From: Diplonema japonicum
Taxonomy: Eukaryota > Euglenozoa > Diplonemea > Diplonemida > Diplonemidae
Direction: 5' to 3'
Assembly: GCA_964019335.1 (NCBI GenBank)
Contig: OZ025654.1
Coordinates: forward strand, 248,001 to 312,000
DNA: 64,000 bases
Part shown: positions 43,370 to 53,632 of the stretch, piece after piece
Layout: the number at the start of each line of letters is the position of its first letter
Position numbering within the stretch: position 1 is the first letter of the stretch
Translations under genes and position numbers: made by a program
The notes under the pieces: model-generated
What the model saw: only the letters and a program-made list of their open reading frames with translations
What the model was told of the DNA's origin: nothing
Databases searched by the model: none

Positions 43370-44212
43370 TCAGACCTGCTGGTTCTGCATTGGCTGAACA
43401 GGAGCTGAGTAAGGCTGCGCCTGGTGCGGCTGCACCGGGTAGGGCTGGGCCTGCATAGGGTAAGCCTGAACGTGTCCAGGATAGGGCTGAACCTGCGGGT
43501 AAGGCTGCGCATATGCAGGCTGTGCAAAGTTCACCATAGGGGTGTACGCAGTGGGGTTGGCATTGTACTGGTCCAGTTGCTTCTTATAAATCTTGCGATA
43601 GTAAACAGCCACACAAGCTGCGATGGTAAATATGACCAACTCAATAATCTCCGCAGGCAAACTGCGTACGTTCAAACAGCTGTGCCAGTCATCGTTCTTG
43701 CAGTACGCTTCAGCGGTTCTCGAGGCACCTACCTGTTTGTACCCTGAAGGGCACCCGTCCTCCAGCATGCAGCTTGAGTTGCCTATCATCCACATCCCTC
43801 TACAGAACACAGGATTTGTAGGGGGGTGCAGGTCACTATGGCACGCTACTGCCTTTGACAGCACCAGTATCAGAAACACAATCCCAACCACCAGGTTCGC
43901 TATGCTGTGTGCGACGCACCCTGTTGCACTCCCATAACGCCCCGTAGGGCTGTTGCAGCAACACATTGTAGCCAGACACCCAATGCCTCCACAGCACACT
44001 GTTCCCATGCATGCAATGTTGTAGTCGTCCTTCGGTGGCTGCTGGACAACAACCGCAGGGCCTGCCTGCATCGGGACGCCTTGTTGCACTGGGTATGGTT
44101 GAGCTATGGGTTGCCCAGGGGCTGCATTGTATGCCTCTTGCTGCGGAGGTGGTGGCGGCGGCTGTGCCGCCCTGTTCGCATCCTCATTGTTGTTCTGGTC
44201 TTCAGCACCCAT
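43370..44212 (-). CDS. Cys- and Pro-rich membrane protein
   Basis: 280 aa from the ATG at 44212 (MGAEDQNNNEDANR). The longer frame upstream of this ATG is ignored because a TTTCTTTATATCCCATCAACAG acceptor lies just before it. Pro/Gln-rich N-terminus (about 15-62); a Cys cluster at 68-99 (CMGTVCCGGIGCLATMCCC); TM about 104-123; a short luminal or outer loop with six or more Cys (125-179); TM about 186-205; cytoplasmic tail of PYP and QPYP repeats. No family is recognised. The repeated QPYP tail and Cys cluster recall lipid-modified scaffold proteins, which is only a guess. Confidence 0.78.
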   Translation of the reverse strand: MGAEDQNNNEDANRAAQPPPPPPQQEAYNAAPGQPIAQPYPVQQGVPMQAGPAVVVQQPPKDDYNIACMGTVCCGGIGCLATMCCCNSPTGRYGSATGCVAHSIANLVVGIVFLILVLSKAVACHSDLHPPTNPVFCRGMWMIGNSSCMLEDGCPSGYKQVGASRTAEAYCKNDDWHSCLNVRSLPAEIIELVIFTIAACVAVYYRKIYKKQLDQYNANPTAYTPMVNFAQPAYAQPYPQVQPYPGHVQAYPMQAQPYPVQPHQAQPYSAPVQPMQNQQV

Positions 44213-44221
44213 GATGTCAGA

Positions 44222-44255
44222 CTGTTGATGGGATATAAAGAAAGAAATCAAACAC
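44222..44255 (-). promoter_or_regulatory. Probable 3' splice (trans-splice) acceptor
   Basis: On the minus strand a TTTGATTTCTTTCTTTATA tract leads to CCCATCAACAG, with the AG 9 nt before the ATG at 44212. It decides the start of the gene. Confidence 0.55.
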
Positions 44256-44904
44256 GAAAAAAGCAAAAAAAGAGATAAAAATACGAACGAAGACTGAGAA
44301 CTTAATACGGCAGCAAACTGCACGAACACATAATCCTTGGCTGTCGGGGCACCCTCAGCGTGAGCAGAGCTGCGCACCGCACTACAAGGACACGGACGCA
44401 GAATGCGGAAGAAGCTACAGCTCGACCGAGGTGGTGCCAAGTGATCAACTTCCTTGTCCCCCGTTCTACTGGGACTTACATAACAAGGGGGGGGGGGGGG
44501 GGGGAGTAGGGAGGAGTTTGTGCATATTGGGATATATCCTGGGATAAATACTGCATGCTACCACTACTACTTCTACTGCAGTACTTGTTAAACACAAAAA
44601 AGAAAATACGGAAACTGAACATTACTAGATAGTAGGTTGATATGTTAAAAGATCCTCAAGTTTGGTAGACGGTGGCATTTCTTTTGTTTCTACGTACAAC
44701 TAAAAGAAGAAATTGTACATAAGATCCCAAGCACATCGCTGGCAAAAATAGAATACACCAATGCCATCTGCCGAGTATCCGCTGAAGCTACGAGGAAAAA
44801 ATCTTTTTTTAAAAAACTGCCGACCGAACTGAAAAAAAACCACAGCATAACACAGACATAAAAAAAAGAAATCCTTATGGACTCAAGAACATCCTTCTTT
44901 GTCC

Positions 44905-46302
44905 CTACAGCATTGGAAGGCGGCGCCTTGCGGGCTTAGGAGAGAGGAGAAGGTTTTCGAGTGGCTTAGTAGGGATAAGCGAGGAACCAGACGACAGTGC
45001 TATGCGGAGGGATCTCTGATGAGTCAGACGGAGCCCGTTGATAGTGGTGGTAATGTGCTCTTCCAGCTCTTCAGGAGAAAGGAGGGCACGGAAAGAAGGA
45101 GGTGCAGAATCATGGCGGTACCTGGACCGGGAGAGGCCTAGTGCGATGAGCGTGGTGTGCTTTGTCATGTTCTTCCTCCTGATGGCCTCCCACCTCCGCC
45201 GCTCCTTTACGTACTCCCATCTTTTCTTTGTGTACACATTGGCAAGCACCTGATCTCTGATGTCGGCAGGAACACCCGGCACCTGGTTCAGCTGTTTGAA
45301 CACCTCCCCGTTCTTTGCCACCGCCTTTTGGTCCAACTTCGGTCGGAACAAATTGGAATGTTTGTACAGCGGTTGCAAGTCGCGTAGTGTCGACTCGTTT
45401 CTGATCTTCACTTGGCGTTGCTTCTCTTGCAGGGCCTTCTCCCATTGGAGGGACCACAGCAATACCCGTGCCTTGCGGAGCTTCAGACAACCTCTGAGGT
45501 GTGCCAACAACTGCCGTATACGCTGGAAATACCTCCGCGCGTAGAACTGGAAGAGAACAGGGGTGGTGAGTCCTTTCGCAAGGAAGCTCTTGATGACGTT
45601 GGTGGAGTGGTTCTTCGACACACTATGCGAGACCGATAGCCGTCGTTGGTTGGTAGTAATCTGCTGCATGTTACGCGTTGCAGTGAGAAACGTGACGATT
45701 GCTGCCCACGCCTGGGCTGGGGCCTGCTGGCTGTTCACGGTTCTTGGACTGTGCGGACGGAGGGACGTTACGGATATTGTTCGGAGGGACGCCCTCGAAG
45801 CACGTGGAGGTGTCGGCGAGAAGGAAGAAGGAGAGGTCGCCACCTCATCCAGATCCTGAAGCATTTCACGTTTCTTAGTTGTGTACTCCTGCATCTGAGC
45901 CCGGTAACCAAGGACTTCCTTTTGGTACTCCTTCCAACCTGTTACAAAATCGATATTCCGCTGTACGATATCGTTCCTCTTGGGCTCGGCTGCCTCCGCC
46001 TCCTTCCGCTCGGCTTGGTACTGAGCTACCCTTTTCTCTAACGAGCTTCTTCTTTCTTCATTACCCCTTAACGAGGCTATTCTGTTGCGTATCATGGTGC
46101 GGGCGGTTGCTTTGGACGCGTCGGGGCTGCCCCGCTCCTTTCCACTCTTTTTCTTTTTCGATCCTGCGCTGTATGCTCTACGCAGCACGGACACCAGCTT
46201 ATCAATATCCTTGGCTATCTCTGCATGCGTGTCGTCTTGCTTCACGGTAAGGCCTACAACGGTCGATCTGCGCTTGCTTACGATAGCTGGAATAAGCGAC
46301 AT
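44905..46302 (-). CDS. Basic coiled-coil/helical protein of unknown function
   Basis: 465 aa, single exon (MSLIPAIVSKRRSTVVG). Residues about 80-165 are strongly helical and charged (coiled-coil-like: SSLEKRVAQYQAERKEAE). A Ser/Thr/Pro-rich linker follows at about 155-200. The second half contains FLAKGLTTPVLFQFYARRYF and LLWSLQWEKALQEKQRQVK. This part has the same order of features as 35161-36519, which suggests distant relatedness. Tail ends KPARRRLPML. Function unknown. Confidence 0.75.
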   Translation of the reverse strand: MSLIPAIVSKRRSTVVGLTVKQDDTHAEIAKDIDKLVSVLRRAYSAGSKKKKSGKERGSPDASKATARTMIRNRIASLRGNEERRSSLEKRVAQYQAERKEAEAAEPKRNDIVQRNIDFVTGWKEYQKEVLGYRAQMQEYTTKKREMLQDLDEVATSPSSFSPTPPRASRASLRTISVTSLRPHSPRTVNSQQAPAQAWAAIVTFLTATRNMQQITTNQRRLSVSHSVSKNHSTNVIKSFLAKGLTTPVLFQFYARRYFQRIRQLLAHLRGCLKLRKARVLLWSLQWEKALQEKQRQVKIRNESTLRDLQPLYKHSNLFRPKLDQKAVAKNGEVFKQLNQVPGVPADIRDQVLANVYTKKRWEYVKERRRWEAIRRKNMTKHTTLIALGLSRSRYRHDSAPPSFRALLSPEELEEHITTTINGLRLTHQRSLRIALSSGSSLIPTKPLENLLLSPKPARRRLPML

Positions 46303-47527
46303 TATTTGATTTCTCTTCCCCTTTCCTTCCTGAATATCGGGAGTGGGGGGGAATAGGGGGAAAAAGAATAAGATTATAACGCCACTCTGTTGTTGGTTTC
46401 TTCAAAGAAAGCTCCATCTACTTTTTGCGGTGCGCTGGTTAGCCCCACGTACTGGGGATCCCAACGAGCCTGTCACCAACCTACGGTGCATACTGGTGCC
46501 GGCCGTCGGGGTTCGCCTTTCAGTCATGGATAGCATTTGAAATCGGGTAAGAGTGGGGCGAGCCCACTTCGGGTTCAATGCAGGGCAACAGATAGACAGT
46601 GAAAAAAGGTTCTCTTTTCGCTTCCGCTTTCTCACGGAAGGAGTCGGTGGGGAGGGGTGTCAAATGTTATATAATAGGGAGGGGAAAGGTTTCGAAGTAC
46701 TGATGTGACAAAAAAAGAAAAAAATGAAGAACAAGGGGGAAGGGGGGGGGGGGGGGTGCGACCCTCTTCTTGAGGGATCAGCTTGCCCCGTTGCCTTCAG
46801 TAGAAAAAAGGTAGTCTCGACTATTGTGGTCCATGCAGTATGCGACACAGCGGCCACGCTTGTGAAGCTTCGCCCCAAAGTCTCCCAAGCCCCCTGTGGC
46901 CCCGTGGGAAGTAAACATGGAGAAGTAAAAAAAGCCAAACAGGTACACCTATGACATTATTTAAAATTGTGTGGATTTTAACAAAGATGCGGGTGGTGCC
47001 TTGTAGTAATGTACACGAGAAATCGTATCAAAAAAAAAAAAAAAAAAAAAGAAAGAAAGAAATGTCTTTTAAAACAAATAGGGGAGGGAAAAAAAGGAGG
47101 GGAGGAAAACGTACCTTGAAATTCTCAATTTCGATGAATCTTTCTCTTTTTTTATTCTTCTTTAGAATGTTCTCCAAAGCATTATTCGCTTGCCACTTTC
47201 TTTCATTCGTTTCCTCCTTTTCTTTTCCAATCCAACAGCCATTTCGAATAAAACATCAAAAATCGATCGTTTAACGTCAATGTGACAAGTCAAATGCGCT
47301 ACCAAGTACATGGTGGTGTTTGTAGTCAAACGTGAAAAAATAAAACCACAGACGTGCCTTGTACGGGTTCAACAAAAAAAACAACAGTCGTTAGGGGAAA
47401 GATGAAAGAACGAAAAAGAAAATATAAGCTAAAGGAAGCCTTGTGAAAACCCCCCCTTTGACAATACTCGAGTATTACAACCTTTTCTTTTAAAAAAAGA
47501 AAAAAGAGAGAGAAAAAAGGAACTTCT
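46303..47527. other. Spacer
   Basis: No gene is seen. It contains a piece of the large dispersed repeat (46811-46920), G-runs at 46740 and A-runs at 47030, and ends just before the stop codon of the molybdo-flavoenzyme gene. Confidence 0.6.
46811..46920. repeat. Large dispersed repeat, fragment
   Basis: Matches 10305-10430: TAGTCTCGACTATTGTGGTC, CCATGCAGTATGCGACACAG, CGGCCACGCTTGTGAAGCTT and CCCCTGTGGCCCCGTGGGAAG. The CGGCCACNCTTGTGAANCTT core is the most conserved. Confidence 0.65.
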
Positions 47528-50500
47528 CTACGAAAGGGTAAAGTTCTTGTACGAAGCCTTGGCCAACTGATACCTCTGCTCGACAGTAAATGGCGAAGAC
47601 ACACACAACTGAGGGTCCATCTTCGCATCGGCTGCAGCGGCCGCAGTAGCCATCTGAACCGCATCAATAGCCGCGTAAGTGAATGTCATAGGTGGCTCCC
47701 CGATGGCCTTCCCTCCATTGACAGTAACCGGGTTGGCGATCTCGGTAGCGAGGGTAACGTTGAAAGTCGTAGGAATCTCCCAAGGCGTTGGGAGGAGGTA
47801 CTCAGCACACTTCATAGCACCCTTGTCATCATAGGAAATGCTCTCGGTGAGGGTGTACCCAAGACCCATTACAAATGCGCCTTCAACCTGACCAATGTCG
47901 ATGGCAGGGTTGGCCGACGTTCCAATGTCAAAGATGAGGTCGCTCCTCGGAAGGTCGACCTGTCCTGTCAGAACATCTAACGTGCACTCGAGCGCGCACA
48001 CACCGTATGTGTTGTACACGTCACCGTTGGCATCCTTCCCCTTCGCGATCCCCTCGTCCATTGCCAGGAAGTGTAACGGGATGCCGATGCGGTATGCTTC
48101 CTTCACAAGCTCGTCCCACGATGCGTTCGGGAGCAGCTTCTTAACAGGCGACAGTGCTTCAAGGATGCGGTTGCACGCGTTCTTCGCGGCGAGCGAGCAC
48201 AGTTCCGACGAGATGGAGCCCCCTGTGATGTCCTCGCCGAGGTGCTTCCCCAGTACTGCTGTTGATTGTTCGATGATTGTGATCCTGTCCATCGGGATGC
48301 CCAAGTAGAACGCGATTGTCTGCGTCACCTTTGTCGTCAGTCCCTGGCCGATCTCTGTCCCGCCTGACATCACGCTCACCGACCCGTCGTTGTTGACCGC
48401 CACGTCCACGTCGAAGGCATTCTCAGTGGTGTATCCTACTGCGAACTTAGTTGGAACCAACGCCAATCCCTTCTTCACCCACCTGTTTGTCTTGTTGAAG
48501 GTCTGCACTGTCTGCATTCTCGTCTGCCACCCGGAAGACTGTTTCGTGTTGGCCCACAGGCTGTCGATGTCCCAGTTGCTCAGCGTGAAGCCATACGGCG
48601 TCACGTCACCCTTCTTGTAGAAGTTCTTCTCACGCACATCGGCAGCGCTCATTCCGAGCTTCGCGGCGACAACAGAGATCACCCTCTCGGAATTGTAGAT
48701 ACCAGGGAGCCACCCCGGTCCTCTCATTGAAGTGTTCGAAGGCAGGTCGGTTTTGCACAGTTTAATATCAACGTCCCAGTTCTCGACGTTGTAGCAGTTG
48801 TCAAAGGACACCAGGAAGGCAGACGCCGAGCCGTTTGACTGGTTCAGGAAACCAGCGTTGGCGTACGGGCGAAGCTGAACGGCGTTGATGGTGCCGTCTT
48901 TGTTGAAACCCACCTTCGACTCGAAGTGCCACGGGACACGAAGTCCTAGCATCTGCATGTTGGTGTTTTGCTCCAGTACCATTGACACGGGTTGCTTCTT
49001 TGTCAAAGCGGCAACGGAGGTGAGCTTCGCGGGAAGGACAGAGTTGAAAAGCTTTCCGCCGAACCCACCACCGCAACGCTTGTTCTTCACAATGACCTGC
49101 GCCTTAGTCTTCTCAAGCGTTTCACACAGCAAATCGGAGAGGGCAACAGGCAACTGTGTTGCAGAATGTACCTCAAGACCGTCATTGTCTGTGTTCGGGA
49201 GGGCCAGACACGACTGCGTCTCCATGTGGAAGTGGTACTGCCCGCTGATGTCCCACGTGTCGTCCACCACGTAGTCAGAGTTGTTGAATCCCGTCGCGAC
49301 GTTGCCCTTCTTGAGGGAGAACTCCTTCTTGGTGAAATAGGAGCCAGCTGCAATGGCATCCTCGCAGGTCAAGATGAGGTTCCCCTTCTCGGTGGTGTAC
49401 ACCACTTCAACTGCTTTGGCAGCGAGGACGGCCCTCTGCGGGGTGTCGGCGAGCATCACGCAGACCACCTCACCGATATGAGTCGTTTTGTTCTCGGCGA
49501 TCACGTTTCCGCCACCGTTGTGCTTGTTGTTCGGCACGTCCTTTGCGAGGATCATGCCCTTGTACCCTTCCACCTTTGCAGCAACCTCGGCATCACTCAC
49601 TGTTGCGGTAAAAATAGCAAAAGTTACATACCTGTGAAGTTACCGATGGTCGTAGCAGTTACTGGGCAAGCGTGGAGCGTGTTGGCGGGCAACGGGATGT
49701 TCTGCCGGTGTGTGCTGACTAGCTAAACGACATACCTGTACGTACTCTGCTTCACCTGTGCATTGCTTGAGACCGTCGATCTTCGGGATGGGTTCACCAA
49801 CAGGTGCCCTGTGGCAGTGGAACCTGAAGCAATGCATACCTGCTGGTGTTCTTCTGGAAGTGCTGCGTCCCTTGGGTGGTGTTCTTCAAAAGCCACGGGT
49901 GGGCCGCAAGAATGAGCGACGAAGGCAGCGAGGGCTGCATGTTCAAGAAGAATTTGTAGAAGTATGACAGAGCAAGGGACCTCTTGTAATCCGGCCTCTC
50001 GATGGGGGAGATTGAGTTGGCAAGCTGTTCGCACAGCGACTGGAAGAGGGCCTGGTTAGTAGGGTCGATTTCATTCATGGCCGCCTCGATAGCTGGGTAC
50101 CTCATGGGCTTAGGGCCCACGGAGTTAAACACGAGTGCCACAGAGTTCTTCGTGATCTTCCCGCCGCTGATGTTGCACCTCATGGCCGCCGCACAGTCTG
50201 CCTCAGCGTACCTCTGCCTGGAGGCCGTTCTGAAGGAGAAGAAAACATCGTTCGCGTTGGAGTACGGAATGAAGAACTTCTGGATGTACTTGTACTTCAT
50301 GCTCGCCGTATTGAAGAACTCATCCAAGGTGATTACCATCTGGCTGCCATTTGTGGCGTCTACCACCGTCACAAGGGCACGCACGGCCTGGAACAACATG
50401 GGCCAGTCCACGGGGAATGCCTGGTTGTTCTGGTGTTCGTACGCAATCATGACGTTGCCACCAAGAGTACCTGCGTTACGGATGTTCCCACCTGGCGACA

Positions 50501-51764
50501 GCACGCCGTGTTCTGCAATCTTCTTTATAGAAATGACCTTATCGGCAGGCTGAGTGCTAGCAACCTGTTCGAGGAAGGTCACTGCGTCGTTCAGAGTGGT
50601 GCTCGCACCCAGCGTCACACCCTTGTCATCAATGGAGCACTGCTGCAGCGTCGGGATTGTCCCGACCTGGATGTAGGCATTGGCACGCCTCGGGAACAAC
50701 GGGACGCTAGTGTGCCCTCCGACAAGGAATATGTCGTCCACGGGAGGGCTTGCTTGGGACATTGCTTTCAGTGCACTCATCAACTCTGCTTCCGTCGTGG
50801 CCTGCACCCACTGCGCGTTGCCCACAGTCCCTCTCACGTTGCCCCTTACATTGGCAGGGGCGGGGTTGATCATCTTGACAGGCTGTGCAGGGGGGCACGG
50901 AAGATGCTCGGCACTGAAGATATCCGCCCTCCTCTTCGTCTCGGCAGCGTCCTCCTTCGGAGCGTCGCTCGCGTTCGTTGCGAAGGACTTGTAAGCAGCA
51001 AGGATGGGACGGTACCCTGTGCAGCGGCAGTAGTTGGAGTCGATCAGCTTGTCGAGCTCCGAAGTGGTGAGGCCCTGGGGGGACTCCTGCAGGTGGGAGT
51101 ACAGGTTCATCACCATCCCGACGCTGCAGAAGCCGCACTGCGTGCCGTTGTTCTCAGCGATGGCCTTCTGCACGGCGTGGGGGTTCTTTGTGGTCCCGAT
51201 CCCAATGGAGGACGTGACGTGCATGCCGTTGCAGGCAAGGATGGGCCTGAGGCAGGAGTTGAAGGACCTGTGCGCAGTCTTGCCGTTGGCGTCGGTGAAG
51301 GTGAGCATCGAGACGCATGAACCGCAGCGCCCGACACCGCAGGACCTGCGGAGGCCGGAGTTGGGCACGTTGGCTACTATCCAGTCGTGGACTGACATGT
51401 CTGGCTCCATGGTGGTCTTGCTGGTGTCGATGGTGTACGGCGTCCCGTTGAAGCTGAATGTGCAGACGCTGCTCAGCTTAGCCGGCACCACGTCAGGGGT
51501 CGGGGGGTTGAATGCCTTCGGGGACACAGGCTTTGCCACAGGTGCCTGTGCTGGCGGCTTCTTCGCAGACACGATAAGCTTAGCATTCCTTGCTTTGATG
51601 TACCCAACCCTGCCGTCAAACATCACCTTCACGTGCTCACCGTCCCTCCCCACCATCTGAAGCACAGTGCCATTGGGCACCATGCGGGAGTGCTTCTCAT
51701 CGATAGACTCGCGGAAGGCGACAGTTGGATGCCCGTCGGCCTGCTTGACGAGGATCCTCTGCAT
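47528..51764 (-). CDS. Molybdo-flavoenzyme, xanthine dehydrogenase/aldehyde oxidase family, with N-terminal SH3-like domain
   Basis: Oxidises a purine or aldehyde substrate at a molybdenum site. Exons on the minus strand: 51764-49840, 49808-49736, 49701-49632, 49599-47528. The total is 4140 nt, 1379 aa, in frame. Residues 8-65 look SH3-like (VPNGTVLQMVGRDGEHVKVM), unusual for the family; [2Fe-2S] one has Cys142/147/150/171, [2Fe-2S] two Cys210/213/246/248; FAD domain about 315-600 (NAGTLGGNVMIAY at about 430-441); molybdenum domain about 643-1379 with GGGFGGK at 866-872, GGTEIGQG at 1102-1109 and catalytic Glu1324 in GKAIGEPP. The residue after GGFGGK is Leu873 where xanthine dehydrogenases have Glu (bovine Glu802); Arg982 (SMRGPG) is kept. 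Purine hydroxylation is therefore uncertain; an aldehyde oxidase is possible. The length is near the usual 1330-1400. Confidence 0.93.
49600..49631 (-). other. Molybdo-flavoenzyme intron 3, 32 nt
   Basis: GTATGT donor, CGCAACAG acceptor, phase 1, between the IGNFT and VSDAEVA parts of the protein. Confidence 0.88.
49702..49735 (-). other. Molybdo-flavoenzyme intron 2, 34 nt
   Basis: GTATGT donor, ACCGGCAG acceptor, phase 0, between GEAEYVQ and NIPLPANTLHA, which together match the family motif GEAxYxDDIPxPxN. Confidence 0.88.
49809..49839 (-). other. Molybdo-flavoenzyme intron 1, 31 nt
   Basis: GTATGC donor, CTGCCACAG acceptor, splitting an Arg codon (AG/G), between HFQKNTS-R and APVGEPIPKIDG. 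An alternative acceptor (CTTCAG, 16-nt intron) would keep the frame but adds five residues that do not fit the family. Confidence 0.8.
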
Positions 51765-52385
51765 TTCTTATTCCTTGCTTCTCTTAAAGAATTTATGCAA
51801 AAAAAAGAATGGATGGAAAAAAAAAGAGAAAAAGAATAGATATCACTATGTGGGGAGAAGCGCTACATCTCGCCAAAAAAAGAAAAAAAAAGAAGGAACG
51901 ATAAAGGAGGTCATATGTGAGACATTTCTCTGTCTCTCCTCTATCTCTCCCAATGCCTCATAACAAAAACTTCCATCGAATCCGTATTGAAGTCCCAACA
52001 AGGGGCTTTTCTTTTTTAAAAAAGAAGTAAACACGGGGGGGGGGGGGATATTCTGAAGGTCGTGGGAGTTTCGGAGTTGAGTTTTCTTTTTTCCCCCTCC
52101 CCTCTTTTTTTGATAACAACTTTCTTCCCCCCCCCCCTCTTTTATTCTCTGGACACCCCCAAAAAAAGAGTCAGTTAGCATTTGTTTACACACACAGTAT
52201 AAATCATGGGATGAATACTGCGTGCTACTACTCTTTATTGTTTCATGCAAGAAAAACGAGCAGTTCGGTAACAACTTACGGCAGGTTCAGCCGGCTTGTC
52301 GACTCTTTTTTTAAAAAAAAAAAAAAGTATTTTTAACCCAGTTTCTTCTCTCTTTCTTTTTTTTCTTCTTTCTCATTTTTTTTTT
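51765..52385. other. Spacer
   Basis: No gene. It contains a copy of the AAAGAGTCGG-type repeat at 52165-52240, a G-run near 52035 and A/T-runs. Confidence 0.6.
52165..52240. repeat. AAAGAGTCGG dispersed repeat, diverged copy
   Basis: AAAAAAAGAGTCAGTTAGCA, then TCATGGGATGAATACTGCGT and GCTACTACTCTTTATTG. The TGGGAT(G/A)AATACTGC(A/G)TGCTAC part recurs at 44540-44580, where it is followed by CACTACTACTTCTACTGC. Confidence 0.5.
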
Positions 52386-53018
52386 TCAAACCCCTCGTGC
52401 GGTTCTCCCGGAGGCGAACAACGACTGAAGGTACTGTTGCTGCCCGACCGACGTGGCAACTATGATGATTATCTGGAACGTGAAGAGGATCTGAAGGGTC
52501 GTATAAGTGGACTCTTGGTACTCCTCTTGCACGCGCTCCCGTGACTGGAGCACAACCTGGTCATCCTCTATAGAAGACAGAGTGGATGTGACATGCATGA
52601 GAGAGTCCAACATATTTCTGAGATGTTCTATCTTCGATGTTGTAGCGGGGTGTTTGGAGTAGATAGTGGGGTCGTGTGTCTGTACTGAAAACCGGACGGC
52701 CTTCCCCCCGCCTGTGTTGCTGAAGCAGAATTGGTAAACCCCAGTGGTTTGTGCCACAATATAGACCTTCCTCCCACCTGTTGGTTCAAACCCAGGGCTT
52801 ACATATATATAAGCGCCCGAAGCATCGCGGATCGTGAACTCCAAGGATCGCCTGCCTTCCAGAATCTGAAACTCGCTAAATGTTTCCATTCCTTCTTTTA
52901 TATCTTCCATGAAGCACCTTGTCTCCGTCCCTGAAAGTGGGATGCTATAGCTCTCGACTGCCACCCCTGTTGCCACCGCAACCAGCTGTGCTGCTAGCGT
53001 TAAGTATACAAATATCAT
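52386..53018 (-). CDS. p24 / emp24-gp25L family cargo receptor
   Basis: 210 aa, single exon, the usual family size. It works in ER-Golgi vesicles selecting cargo. Signal peptide about 1-20; GOLD domain about 21-115 with the disulfide pair Cys35/Cys98 (RCFMEDI, VYQFCFSN); coiled-coil neck about 125-165; TM about 172-192 (LQILFTFQIIIIVATSV); short cytoplasmic tail. The tail, ending in TARGV, lacks the usual KKxx retrieval signal, so trafficking may differ. The ATG lies about 25 nt downstream of a TTAACAG acceptor. Confidence 0.93.
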   Translation of the reverse strand: MIFVYLTLAAQLVAVATGVAVESYSIPLSGTETRCFMEDIKEGMETFSEFQILEGRRSLEFTIRDASGAYIYVSPGFEPTGGRKVYIVAQTTGVYQFCFSNTGGGKAVRFSVQTHDPTIYSKHPATTSKIEHLRNMLDSLMHVTSTLSSIEDDQVVLQSRERVQEEYQESTYTTLQILFTFQIIIIVATSVGQQQYLQSLFASGRTARGV

Positions 53019-53632
53019 ATCTTCCTTCTTTTCCCCCCCTACTGTTAATGTTTTTCGCCATATATCTTAGAAAAGCAAAAAAAGAAAAACAAAAAAAAAG
53101 GGGGGAGGTGGGAGAGAGAGAGAGAGAGGGGGGGGGGGGGGAGGGGTTTTTTTTTTCGCACAGAAATGTTTCTTCTTTTTTTTTTTTCCAGAAAAAAAAA
53201 TAGCTTGACATTTTGCCGTTTTTCTTATTTTTCTTCTTTTTTCTTTCTTTCGTTCCTTCGACAAGTAAAGAAGGGGGGGGGGGGGGGGGAAGCCCACTTT
53301 TATCCTGGGGGGAGGTGATGGTTACATTTAGTATCCAAACAAAAAAAAGGGGAAACTAGATCATCAAAAAAAAAAAATATAGTGGGCGTCTTCGCCGGGC
53401 CAAATTTCTTCATTTTTTTTTCTTTTCCTTATTGGCGGCAGTCCCCACACATTTTGATATGCTAGCGTGAAAAAGAGGCAAGAGTGGGGGAGGGGGGAAT
53501 AGGAATTCTTTTTCTTTTCCCCCTTTTCTTTTTTGAAGCATCATCTTTTTTCTCAAATAATAGAAGGGAAAAAAAAACTCAAAGTACAGGACAAGCCCCC
53601 CGCTAGAGGGCCGCCCTATGGGAGGGGGGGGT
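53019..53632. other. Spacer
   Basis: No gene. G-runs (53130, 53275) and A/T-rich homopolymers. Confidence 0.6.

Noticed and set aside
49824..49839. 16-nt intron as alternative for intron 1 of the molybdo-flavoenzyme
   Set aside because: It keeps the frame, but it adds residues that do not fit the family and is shorter than the two neighbouring introns.
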